Source: DASSFG01 sp035550375 (lineage in GTDB: Bacteria; Planctomycetota; Planctomycetia; Pirellulales; JAICIG01). Taken from it: DNA of 64,000 bases. The position numbers were made by a program, and so were the translations under genes. Shown piece after piece: positions 25,701-32,412 of the stretch (the first letter of the stretch is position 1; each line of letters opens with the position of its first letter). Location of the stretch: assembly GCA_035550375.1 (NCBI GenBank), contig DASZPH010000052.1, positions 115,960 to 179,959 of the forward strand, read 5' to 3'. The notes below the pieces were generated by a model. It made no database searches and was not told the origin of the DNA. It saw only the letters and a program-made list of their open reading frames with translations.

Positions 25701-27835
25701 GCGAGGTTTGCCAGGTTCGACGCGCTCACGATTACGAGCGGAATGTTTTGCTGGGTGGCGGCGTCGAATATTTCGCTCGTGCTAATCGTCGGAGCGACGG
25801 CGGAACTCTCGCCGACACTCGATGACATTTCCCCCGTCATGCCTTCCAGGACCGACTCGATAATGCCGCGTTGCAGGTTGAAACCAAACGCCGCGCTCGA
25901 GGCCTGCGCCGCCGCAGAAACAACTCGCACCTGGTCTTCCATCAAATCCAGCGACAGGTGTGCCTGGGCGGAGCCGTCCGGCTGATCGCTGAGAAACGCA
26001 GAGGCCACGACTACGCGCGGACGGTCGTCGTAGGCCACTACATTCGACGTGTCGGCGAGGGCCGAAGTGTTCGCGTCGGACTTTGCGGCAAAGGAAAGCG
26101 TCTCCAAAAGCGGCAAAGTTTGGAATGCCTCCACGACCGAGTCCGCTTGCTGCGAAGACGCCGATGCATCTGCCGTGGGTGCGTTCGCACCTTGCTGCAA
26201 AGCTGATGAGTCGCTAAGCAGTGTCGGTAGACGGCTCGCTGCCGAAGTCGCATACGCGAGCGCCTCCGGCTTCGCATTGCTCATAAAGAGGCTTACGGTT
26301 GTTACGTCGAGGTTTGTAAGGGCAGGCGGTGCGTTTGGATCGACGCTAAGAGTTACCGCGCCGCCGTTCTGTCTCGCTGTGTAGCCGATGCGATCGAGAA
26401 TCGTGTGCGCGAACGTCTGTGGCGATGCGTTGGGGCCACTCAAGGTAACGTTGAGGAATAAGCCGCTGAGCACTTGGCTTCCCAGCGGAAAAGTGGTCAG
26501 CACTTCCTGATAGTCCGTGCCGTGAATAAGCTGGTCCTGATGCGGGTCTGGGTTCGCCGCGTCCCCGACATCGATGTACGGAGAATAGGTATAGGTCGTA
26601 GACGAAACCGACAAACCCGGCGGTTCGGAGGCATTGACAAAATTACCAATTGACAGCGGCTTGCCGACCAGGTCGACGTCATTAAAAGTCTGGTCCAGGA
26701 CGACTGTGTCGGTGAAGGGAGATGTGCCCTTCGCAAACGCCGCATCCGCTTGGCTATAGATCTCCGCCGTGAGCCGAACCTCTGTTTTCTGCCGCAGATT
26801 GTCGGGCACTTTGGTAAAGCTGTTTGTGGAGGCCGTCGCGGCCTGGCCGAGCGGCTGGCCGGCGAACTCGGGATCGGCGTTGGTCATTCCGCTGCCGGCG
26901 TCGTATTGAAACCAAAAGTGGTCTTCGGTCTCCAAGAGAAGCTGCGGATCGTGTGTCGGATCGGAGGTTGGAGTGCCGGGCGATAGGTAGCCAACGTTCT
27001 GATAGCTGGCTGGGAACATCGAGAGGATGAGCTGCTGCGACTGGCTTGGAGAGAGTGTCCCCTCTTCGTACTGCGCTGGAATGCCGCTGGCGCGCAAGAG
27101 CGCGACGCCCAAGCTGGCGTCGTCGAGTGCGTTGCCGGCGTTCGACCAGAGCGTGCCTCGCGCACCCCGCAGGCTGCCGACGTAAGAGTTGTAGCCGATC
27201 TGCGTTTGCAGGAAGCCGTAAATCCGGGTCGGGTCGTAGTTGAGCTGTGCCGCTTCTTCTTGAATGTAAGGATCTGCCGTGTTGGCATCGGGCGTGCTGG
27301 CCAAGAGCGCAGGGGCGATAGCGGTGGCTCGCAGCACGGCCGGCGCCGTGGTCCAACTCACCAGCCCCGCGTCGAGCGTGCCGTAGGCGGTTGCGCCCGT
27401 GTCGAGCTGTGTGGGGATCGGATTCGTCAAAGATACAGTCAGGGTGACGTTGGCGCGGTCGAAAGGCTGGATCGTCCCCAAACTCCAGGCTAGCTGTTGG
27501 CCGTTCTGGTCGGGCAACTGCGAGGCGCCGGCAAACGTCACGTCCGACTCAAGCGTATCGGTCAACAACACCCCGCTGATCGGATCAGCGGCCTGGTTGT
27601 AGACTGTTAGCGTGATCGTCTCCTGGTTGTTTTGCACGTCGGGCACGTCGTAGGCCGACAATGTACGTCCCACCACGATCGTCGGCGGCAGACTGCTTGG
27701 GCCGCCGATATCGAGCATCAGCCGGTTTTCAAGCGATTCCACCCAGGCCGAGCGAAACCCAAGGCCAAGCGACGGCCTGCGTCCACTCGGCAGGAATCGA
27801 CGAAGCCCCCGGCGATTGCCACGAAAACACCCCAT
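16739..27835 (-). CDS. Giant exported multidomain protein with transglutaminase-like, propeller, PKD and DUF4214 regions
   Basis: 3,698 residues. The basic N-terminus carries WVESLENRLML (31-41), the planctomycete extracellular sorting motif (LExRxLL type). A transglutaminase-like region follows (about 190-330: ARGTLWSNAGNALDDASLGVALLRASGIPAQY, with HFWFQY and ADPEF). The canonical catalytic Cys position is Ala, so it is probably inactive. After this come many beta-sandwich repeats of DUF11/NEW3 type (GQTAQFTVTVLNP) and two propeller blocks with LVIVD-like blades (VVDISNPARP, VHVVDISDPTNP). A PKD-like domain (TIDWGDGATSAG) and a C-terminal DUF4214 region of about 210 residues (VYRDVFHRQAEMQGLDYWV, LGRAPDTAGLTYWAGYL, FLDRPADPGAFAYFAGEL) close the protein. 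It is probably a surface adhesin or matrix protein. AAGGGA precedes the ATG. Confidence 0.85.
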   Translation of the reverse strand: MGCFRGNRRGLRRFLPSGRRPSLGLGFRSAWVESLENRLMLDIGGPSSLPPTIVVGRTLSAYDVPDVQNNQETITLTVYNQAADPISGVLLTDTLESDVTFAGASQLPDQNGQQLAWSLGTIQPFDRANVTLTVSLTNPIPTQLDTGATAYGTLDAGLVSWTTAPAVLRATAIAPALLASTPDANTADPYIQEEAAQLNYDPTRIYGFLQTQIGYNSYVGSLRGARGTLWSNAGNALDDASLGVALLRASGIPAQYEEGTLSPSQSQQLILSMFPASYQNVGYLSPGTPTSDPTHDPQLLLETEDHFWFQYDAGSGMTNADPEFAGQPLGQAATASTNSFTKVPDNLRQKTEVRLTAEIYSQADAAFAKGTSPFTDTVVLDQTFNDVDLVGKPLSIGNFVNASEPPGLSVSSTTYTYSPYIDVGDAANPDPHQDQLIHGTDYQEVLTTFPLGSQVLSGLFLNVTLSGPNASPQTFAHTILDRIGYTARQNGGAVTLSVDPNAPPALTNLDVTTVSLFMSNAKPEALAYATSAASRLPTLLSDSSALQQGANAPTADASASSQQADSVVEAFQTLPLLETLSFAAKSDANTSALADTSNVVAYDDRPRVVVASAFLSDQPDGSAQAHLSLDLMEDQVRVVSAAAQASSAAFGFNLQRGIIESVLEGMTGEMSSSVGESSAVAPTISTSEIFDAATQQNIPLVIVSASNLANLASLNISAEAKARITAAVDSDKVVLVPARSVTLNGTTTVGWYEVDPATGAATGVLEDGSHGADLEWVLNLAKNVFQFVTKIKNETTAVAFLAGLTGGAYVEVLTFYALLGIHPTVSVEGVPSRKATELAVLAESEAIVSKAIGIDALIVAGLSPAVASAFKAGAGFGQGAAGALLGVLIARDPPLPNGILNAGISTVGLPPANSQVKRVGVLASLSAGTVTAQSAVRSLAVSGPLAATWATSTTTALSVASLNALSGSVASVGGQPVGSGVVGMRAQSARGITIQGNVRYAVNGTGSLSFYGPAESTLGVSGNWSGYAATVTGDVAMTLTVPAGDLTLDGQPLPAGTYTITTASATLFGEGLTMSPTFAGSASISTTAGALEIGPGAGSLSVNGAVIDPANVTTVTGYNGAIEVAADGNGTDAVTLSGQAGSLLTVAPSSVALTTDQNTSVSFNSTLQTSFADTYDLVANAPTGWTVTIDDTGTVTAIPAPGTQAGTYPIQIIAQSTTNPDLVSQTTVEITVTATSPGMTLAVMPDTEFSVPFNGAEIPSAFRATMHNTGPAADTYDLAFSNVPAGFTISASDASVTVPAGDTGIVGLYLQPAGTTLPPPGTILSFTVTATSTTNPAITHSVNVSFTMPAIEAATVTSTPAEVATTPGVATTAIVTIMNVGNVAYDPALAITTDGGLTISGLNSVGMIPVGQFVTETATLTPDSNTPLNSILNATVNVAPAAAQEVVSVLSVNAITAVAAAPGNAAGATSAPPTFVTAGQSLDVSADVLSAVGQAEQGEASFTVTNSQGAMVFSSTSVPVTLSAISAVATLDLGDFSTGGFIAGEYAVHVTVADGSGNPIPGATGTGNFVVGLPVSASLSSDADNQTPGAATSNETMTVASNALLGNVQTDSTGESVAVKGSLAYVAGSQDLSVVDISNPARPNVLSTFGGSDINLGGLNLVQVAGGDLLVASQDPTNNGGFKLLIYSLANPNTPTLVRTMSIPYAMLNGMTVHGTTAYFSTSGIKYDANGTVTSQVGNLVAVDFSNPAVPTIAKALFDDLPQPDGHAANIGQTVVVNDQIAYVTSSSSTGGNTQTGTGQLLVVDTSPAWNVGATLDIPGTVQSVAVAVDGTHALVVGSTGGWTSPFGNSSNIGLSGNVTLTLLDISNPANPTIIGSTVVTQNTFATVGTSQTGTIQAIDLGDGRFAVSGTLSKGLPAILCVDASDPSNLTTSNLSVSFGAAGLATVGGELLTASPNGLSVYQASALVMTPVTVTVTVPTHGLSVVPASFSILPTGTTTGADAETFTWTLNLAPGAVEQITWQTNIGDLQANQVQPVATGATVQFATGGSNQTLSLPGLNVAGVATPTTLVIPVQVAVPGAAAIANASTTATALGMTDLAARLGDLSTALTNLVETPTNVAYKSQALAALASILSLMANDPNLEQFVAPLTAARDQLVAASSAADIQAAVVNLGGVLTNFDELVTELEQSNVRITLIPSSIVAQPGVAQNFDVRLQNMGTQTTTYDLSVSGLPASVTSQFDNTSVTIAPGQTADLALTLTQAGTSELAATGFQVSAAAENVTIPLVRSAGGALTARQQFVSVSNVSVTPPFANAGTQIALSAQLLNAVNQTQQGSVTYTVTDPGGKTVFTSAATPVTLTVQTSLVTVNLPMLDTTGFALGQYTVHVTVVDSNNNPIPGATANATLLIGSPVTATSTVSPQTLPTGDSTVTNTLTIDSHAALGNSFSLVGQLPDSSTTSSNTLNGDTVSGVALNGKYAYVFGNQGVHVVDISDPTNPQALTTQSTFPQSNGAVAGNQLIAINAGQQSGIAVNENSGLTDYDLSGQGTPQSPFREQTLFPNYTFANSLVVSPDGTHAFVSYEQVTYDTSSDTITAQNGTLISFNIANPSNLTYNSPGSILFNTNAQNDMAPLFQNGGNNNLFGMAQPNANTLLVGASSSTGGDTQTGVGEILVVDVSNPDSINSDPPNTSKVLDTLQVPGTVQVHGIALDGNVAFVVASQGGWLSPFTTVDDIGPTGNLVLATIDISNLDSPQLIHEQTLNRAARGGGDDLISLGNHLFAFSSLGESTDTPEIVIVDASDPNNLQVVDQIEVPGGVRGLATDGQYLYASGDGGLLVYSIAGVGNIPVKAQVEVPNGTGVAVVPGSFSVPPTQIIPGGQFDTLEWDLTLDPGNPNQTLTWQTTVSDIQPGESRAVTSGTTVDFTVESTPSQVTLPEQDVVADQILQLSPAQQTTQPGQTAQFTVTVLNPTANAVTYDLAVQGLPQGWAQIAGTVTVPAGGQQTVPLSITSDPFAALASDSFIVTATAGGTSGSVTGTLVLAGQPVLPPAEPDARGVVATITPVQSTAGQSNPAVYTVTLTNTGSVTDTYLLTGLFPAGFSGAFSQTSITAPPGVSNFRDVQLTLTPPAGAAAQSYPFTVAATSTADATIQSQANGAATVVAQGVQVSLTPGSGAPGGTFELKVTNTGSTTDTFNLSLASSGGLVSTLGANSVTLAPGASQTVPITTGAASFAVAGSLPLTAIATSQTNAAVNDQATANLAVASRQSMTAAFSPPQQTLPQPGSTSFLLQVDNTGNTEDSYSATIIGTTGDVSASLVGLDGQPTQSVPTFILPGLSNGGLTLQVSGTGSGAVTVLVQSLTDSSIKTQVTAQLNVATTSGGGGIVPTAASITGYEFSTLTAVTVATFSDGSLPAGGFAATIDWGDGATSAGSISLASGVYTVTGSHEYLDEGRYTVEVGIKQTAGPATGDTSATVSSPATLHEQRLADGTVGTPNQNWVQEVYRDVFHRQAEMQGLDYWVGELTQGTSRAEVAYQMVKVASFEEFQRDAVAGLYEQYLGRAPDTAGLTYWAGYLYGGGTIEGLSQALVSSPEYWQARGGGTVDGFLDALFRDALGRPIDQAALTYFGGLMAGGASAADVAEVVFTSDEYHRVRVNELFEQFLDRPADPGAFAYFAGELDAGATDELVITQLISSDEYYNHAQT

Positions 27836-28210
27836 GATCTGATATCCCTTGGCTCAATTCCTGCAACCGGCCCTTAGAAGGAAGTGCGCGAGCCGGCATT
27901 TCCTGTCAGCAGCGCCAAGAAATGCCTCCCTCTCCCTCTGGGAGAGGGTCGGGGTGAGGGCGGCTGGAACCAGAGAACGGCCGAGACCTTTGCCCTGTCT
28001 TTGCCCCAACATTGGCGCAGGGAAAGACGGACAACCCCGACGGGGGTGGGCGAGGGGCATGCGTTTCGCGATCGAAGCGCTATCAGGCGAGCGTCAGCGG
28101 GTGAGTCCGTCGTCAAGACGGGGCGTCGTCCGGCCCGGTCCGGTTGCCTGACCTGGCGGCTCACGCCTCCCGCTCGCCAATAGTGGCGGAGGTTATCTTC
28201 CGTCCGCCCA
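27836..28210. other. Intergenic region upstream of the giant gene
   Basis: 375 bp between the start of the giant gene and the end of the kinase gene, both on the minus strand. It holds one palindromic repeat (27928-27963) and the presumed promoter of the giant gene. No coding sequence is credible. Confidence 0.6.
27928..27963. repeat. Dispersed CCCTCTCCCTCTGGGAGAGGG palindromic element, copy 1
   Basis: A 36-nt element made of a CCCTCTCCC/GGGAGAGGG hairpin followed by TCGGGGTGAGGGCGG. It matches two further copies (34653 and 61143) with a few substitutions in loop and joint. All three are intergenic and in the same plus orientation. Confidence 0.9.
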
Positions 28211-30880
28211 TTACTTTGGCAGCGAGTCGCGCCACGCCTGGTAATCCGTCGTGGCACGCAGCGCCGCGAGCTGGAGATCAGCTTCCAACTCGGCAAGCCG
28301 GCCGGGCGCGGCTAACCAGCCGGGTTCGAGGCGCCGCAGACAGCCGAGGGCGTGGGCGGCGTACTCGGACTTGATTTGGCTTGCATCCCCTGCCGGCGAC
28401 TGCATGTCGCGGTCAACCGCCTCCATCGAGCGGGAATAGACCCTCGCCAGGTGGACCAGTTGGTCTGCCTTCAGGCCGGCGTGCGAGGCGATCTGGTCGG
28501 CCTCGGCGGACGCCGCCACGTGTGCGCCCACAATCGCTCGCTCGAGCGCCCGCTCCGAGCGGTAGAAATCCCGTTCGGCGCCGGCCGCTTCGTCGATCGC
28601 TTCTCCCCAGGCCGCGAAAGCCTCGTCGGTGCGTTCTGCTCGGCTCAAACACCAGGCTTTCAGCCTGATCGTTGCCGCCAGGTTGGCGGCCGCGGGTGCC
28701 AGCGGGTCTTGCGACTTGATGTCGCGCAGTTTGGCGACCGCCAGCCCGCAGTGCTCGATCGCCCGATCAATTTGCCCTCTCTCGAATTCCAGCAGCGACC
28801 AGCGCCGGTGCACTTCGGCCAGCGCCGCTTTGATCGCGATGGACTGCGACCCGTCGATGCCGGCAATCCTTTCCGCCTCGCCCAAGCAACCCTCGGCCTG
28901 CTCGCGCTGCGATTTCTGCAAGTAAAGCCACACCAGCCGATTGGCAGCCTCGGCGAAGCGAGCCCGGTTTTCGTTGTCGAGGGGCTCACGGACGGCGATC
29001 TCGCGCCGCACCGCCAGCGTCGCCTCATATTGTTCTTGGGCTAACTCCCCGCGGTCACCGTCCAAATAGAGCCACGCCAGAGCCTCGCGAGCGTTGGCCA
29101 GCCGGTGCCGGAGACGCTCAAACGGCGCGCCGGCGGCCAAAAGATCCGACTCCATGTCGATCGCCCGGCGATACGATTCCTCGGACCGGGCCGCCATCTT
29201 CAACTCGAATTGAGCCATCCCCATCCAGTACAGGCAATGAGCCAGATGGTAGCGGACTTCCTGGTTTCCCGGCTGCTCGCCCAAGATCGATTCGAGCCGC
29301 TCGCGAGATTGCGCCAGGTCTTCCAGGGCCCGTTCAGGGCGCCCCTGGATCAGGTGCACGCTGCCCGCATACGAGAGCAGCATCCCCTTGGCGAGCCGCA
29401 CGTCGGAATTCGATTCGTCGGCGTTTTTCAGGGCGCCGTAGAAATACCCCAGCGACTTCGTCCAGACGCGGTCGTTCAGTTCCCGCCAGGCTGGCGAACG
29501 CGAAGATGCGTCGCCCAGTTCACGGATCACCTGGTCGAGCGCCTCGTAGCCCTGCCGAAAATTGAGCATGGCCTCGGCTTCGCTCTTGTTGGCCCGTTCG
29601 ACCTCGGCGCTCAGACGCCGCACGTGCCACGTCGTGCCGGCGACGCCGGCCGAGACGGCGAGCGCCCCCAGCGCGACCAGTCCGGCCGCGGCGGGGCGAC
29701 GGCGGACCCACTTGAGCAGTCGTTCGGCGGCCGGCACCGGACGGGCACGAATCGGCTCGCAGGCCAGCAGCCGCTCCAGATCGTCGGCCAATTCGGCCGC
29801 CGTCGCATAACGATGACGAGGTTCTTTCTCCAGGCACTTCAGGCAGATCGTATCGGCGTCGCGCGGCAAACCGGCCCGGTAGCGGCGCGGCGGCACCGGC
29901 TCGGCCGTGCGCACCAGGTCGAGCGTTTCGGTAATCGTCGACCCTTGGAACGGCCTGCGGCCGGTGAGCGTCTCGTAGAGGATCACGCCCAGCGCGTAGA
30001 CGTCGGTGCGGGGGCCGATTCCCTCCCCCCTGCCGCCGGCTTGCTCCGGAGCCATGTAGGCCGGCGTCCCCACCAGCGCCCCGGTTCGCGTGCAGCCTTG
30101 ATCCTCGTCCAGAAGCTTGGCCAGCCCAAAGTCGGCGACCTTGGGGACGGCCTGTTCCCAAAACGATTCGCCGGTTGGAGTCGCCGCCCCTTCGTTTCCG
30201 CGTACCCCGACCGCCAGCAAAACGTTCGACGGTTTGAGATCTCGATGGACCACCCCCTGGTCGTGTGCGGCTTGCACGGCCCTGGCCAGGGTAGCGACCA
30301 AGCGGCAAGCGGCGCGAACGGGGAGCGGTTCCCCGCTCAGACGCCCGTCCAGCCTGCCGTCGACGAACTCGCAGGCAATGTAGGGGCGGCCATCTTGTTC
30401 CCCCACATCGTACACCTGCACGATGTTCGGGTGCTTGAGCCGCGCCATGGCGCTCGCCTCGGCACGAAAACGGGCCAGGTCGTCGGCGCCGATGTCTCCT
30501 TGAATCTGCTTGAGTGCCACGACGCGGTCGAGATGGACCTGGCGGGCGCGGTAGACGACGCCCATGCCGCCGCGTCCGACCATCTCCAGAATTTCGTAGC
30601 CCGCCTGGAGGCGCAAAGGGGCGTGCTTCTCGGGTTCGGCGCCGCGGACGAGCTCGGTTAGCGAATCGCCGGGGGCCTGTTCGACACGCTCGCGACAATC
30701 GCCACAATCGGCCAAATGTCGCCCGATCGCGTCCAGTTCGGCCTCCGGCAACGATCCGAGCGCGAAGGCCCGCAAGACCTCGTCGGCGGGGTGGCGGCGA
30801 TGCCCGGCGTCGACCGAAGGGTCGCGAGCCGAGCCTTCAAGAGCCGTGGGCAGACCGGCTATCTTTGCGGCCTCAGACAT
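28211..30880 (-). CDS. Ser/Thr protein kinase with anti-sigma-type zinc motif and helical repeat sensor
   Basis: 889 residues. The N-terminus has the anti-sigma zinc motif H55-x3-C59-x2-C62 (HLADCGDC). The kinase domain (about 95-375) has GRGGMG, K124, HRDLKPSN with D212, DFG 248-250 and APEQAGGRG. A membrane segment spans about 394-415. The extracytoplasmic C-terminus of about 470 residues is helical and TPR-like (KSLGYFYGALKNADESNS, VRYHLAHCLYWMGMAQFE). The gene overlaps the upstream ECF sigma factor gene by 8 nt, so the two are co-translated. I infer that the zinc motif tethers the sigma factor and the kinase releases or controls it by phosphorylation. All kinase catalytic residues are present. 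Confidence 0.9.
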   Translation of the reverse strand: MSEAAKIAGLPTALEGSARDPSVDAGHRRHPADEVLRAFALGSLPEAELDAIGRHLADCGDCRERVEQAPGDSLTELVRGAEPEKHAPLRLQAGYEILEMVGRGGMGVVYRARQVHLDRVVALKQIQGDIGADDLARFRAEASAMARLKHPNIVQVYDVGEQDGRPYIACEFVDGRLDGRLSGEPLPVRAACRLVATLARAVQAAHDQGVVHRDLKPSNVLLAVGVRGNEGAATPTGESFWEQAVPKVADFGLAKLLDEDQGCTRTGALVGTPAYMAPEQAGGRGEGIGPRTDVYALGVILYETLTGRRPFQGSTITETLDLVRTAEPVPPRRYRAGLPRDADTICLKCLEKEPRHRYATAAELADDLERLLACEPIRARPVPAAERLLKWVRRRPAAAGLVALGALAVSAGVAGTTWHVRRLSAEVERANKSEAEAMLNFRQGYEALDQVIRELGDASSRSPAWRELNDRVWTKSLGYFYGALKNADESNSDVRLAKGMLLSYAGSVHLIQGRPERALEDLAQSRERLESILGEQPGNQEVRYHLAHCLYWMGMAQFELKMAARSEESYRRAIDMESDLLAAGAPFERLRHRLANAREALAWLYLDGDRGELAQEQYEATLAVRREIAVREPLDNENRARFAEAANRLVWLYLQKSQREQAEGCLGEAERIAGIDGSQSIAIKAALAEVHRRWSLLEFERGQIDRAIEHCGLAVAKLRDIKSQDPLAPAAANLAATIRLKAWCLSRAERTDEAFAAWGEAIDEAAGAERDFYRSERALERAIVGAHVAASAEADQIASHAGLKADQLVHLARVYSRSMEAVDRDMQSPAGDASQIKSEYAAHALGCLRRLEPGWLAAPGRLAELEADLQLAALRATTDYQAWRDSLPK

Positions 30881-31454
30881 TGTCCAGAAGCAGCCGCCCT
30901 TCGCTGCGCAAGCGGGCCAGCACTCGCGACTTGGCCAGCATGGCCGCGTTCACGGAAATTCCCAGCTCCGAGGCGACCGCCGACGGCCGCTCGCCGTCGA
31001 CCGCCTGCCGGCGGAACGCCAGCCAGGTGGAACGAGAAACCGACGCTTCGACGAGCCTGAACAGCTCCTGGATCAGGTACCGGTCGTGCTCGCGATCCCA
31101 GTACTCCTCCAGACCCGCGGCCGGGTCGTCGACGGTTTCCCACGACACGTCTCCCGGTTGTCGCGCGGCAGCCGTTCGGCGCGACCGCCAGTAGCGGCGC
31201 ACGCGGTTGATCACGATGTTCCGCATCCAGCGGCGAAACGCCCCGGCCTGGCCGTTGTGCTCGAAGTCGGGCATCTCCTGGAACAAGACGGCCAGCACTT
31301 CCTGACGCAAGTCGTCGGCATCTGTCTCACCGATGCCAGCCTGCCGCAAAACACGCTGGAGCCAGGGGTTGTAGAGCGAAACGAGCCGCCGCCACGACTC
31401 TTCGTCGGGGTTCGAGCGCAAGCGTTCGAGCAGGCTGAGAGGAGTGACGGTCAT
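30873..31454 (-). CDS. ECF RNA polymerase sigma factor
   Basis: 193 residues. Region 2 is recognisable (SLYNPWLQRVLRQAGIGETDADDLRQEVLAVLF and FRRWMRNIVINRVRRYWR), and region 4 as a helix-turn-helix (WLAFRRQAVDGERPSAVASELGISVNAAMLAKSRVLARLR). It matches the planctomycete ECF groups that are linked to protein kinases rather than to classical anti-sigma factors. It overlaps the kinase gene by 8 nt, which makes the kinase its likely regulator. Target promoters cannot be read from the sequence. Confidence 0.9.
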   Translation of the reverse strand: MTVTPLSLLERLRSNPDEESWRRLVSLYNPWLQRVLRQAGIGETDADDLRQEVLAVLFQEMPDFEHNGQAGAFRRWMRNIVINRVRRYWRSRRTAAARQPGDVSWETVDDPAAGLEEYWDREHDRYLIQELFRLVEASVSRSTWLAFRRQAVDGERPSAVASELGISVNAAMLAKSRVLARLRSEGRLLLDNV

Positions 31455-31680
31455 AAACTGCCGGGAAATGAGTTCACGAACCGCAATCGCGTCGAGCCTC
31501 CCTGCCGATTCGTTGGCAACGCACGAAAGTCACCTTTTTCCATTTTCTTCAGGGCTTGCCGACAGGGCAAGCAAAATGCTCGAACGCTCGCTACCAACCG
31601 AACAAAGCGATCATTTTACGTCAAATTGGTGCGCCTGCGGGAGTGCTGCCGATAAGCCAAAGCAGTCAGCCTTTCACGGT

Positions 31681-32304
31681 ATGCCCCGAGCGACAATGAG
31701 CATTCCAGCACCGCACTTCCTCCTGTTCAGCGAAGCCAGGGGGAGAAAGAGGCAGGGCGAATGGAGGTTCGTCCTGCAAGCGGCCGACGGATCGGCGACT
31801 TTCGAAGCCAGCGATGCCGAACCCGACACCGGGGGCGAGCGCCTCGAGCTGCTGGCGGTCATTCGGGGGCTGGAGGCCCTCGACCAGCCCTCGCACGTGA
31901 CCCTCTTTACTCCCAGCAAATACGTCAGCCGCGGCATGGCCTACGGGCTGGAGGAGTGGCGCCGCAACGACTGGACCTGGGAGTGCTTCGGCGAGATGGT
32001 GCCGGTCAAAAACTCCGACCTCTGGCAGCGGCTCGACCGGGCGCTCCACTACCACACCATCGAGTTCCGCGTTCGGCGAGCCGACGAGACGCCGGAAGCG
32101 GAGAGCGGTTTCCCGGCCGACGCCCCCACGCCCGCCAGGGCGGCCGTCGGCACGACCACGGCAACCGTTAAGAGCCATTCCCGCCGCAATAGCCGACGCG
32201 CCTCGGCCCAGCTTGGCCGATCGCTTCGTGAGCTGGGCGAAAGTTGGAAGCTGCGGCTTGGCCAGCTCGGAACGGCTTTCCTGCCAAAGCCTTGGCTCCA
32301 ATAA
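31681..32304 (+). CDS. RNase HI-like protein lacking most catalytic carboxylates
   Basis: 207 residues from the ATG at 31681; a second ATG at 31696 is equally possible, and the open frame further upstream is poor in coding character. The first 130 residues follow the RNase HI fold: FLLFSEA aligns with the FTDGS strand, GERLELLAVIRGLEAL with the helix carrying the second catalytic residue, LFTPSKYVSRGM with LYTDSQYVRQGI, and KNSDLWQRLDRAL with the usual KNxDLW helix. Only the helix glutamate (E56) is conserved. The first Asp is E18, the third is P78, and the C-terminal Asp region is replaced by an Arg/Ser-rich tail of about 70 residues. It probably binds hybrids or structured nucleic acid without cutting. 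Confidence 0.7.
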   Translation: MPRATMSIPAPHFLLFSEARGRKRQGEWRFVLQAADGSATFEASDAEPDTGGERLELLAVIRGLEALDQPSHVTLFTPSKYVSRGMAYGLEEWRRNDWTWECFGEMVPVKNSDLWQRLDRALHYHTIEFRVRRADETPEAESGFPADAPTPARAAVGTTTATVKSHSRRNSRRASAQLGRSLRELGESWKLRLGQLGTAFLPKPWLQ

Positions 32305-32412
32305 ACGGCCGCTTGCCCGCCCTCGGATTCGGCTCATCCCAGTCGTTATATTTTGCCGCACTAGACGAATCTTCCCCAAACACCCACAATCGCTTCTAAC
32401 AAGGAGGTACTC

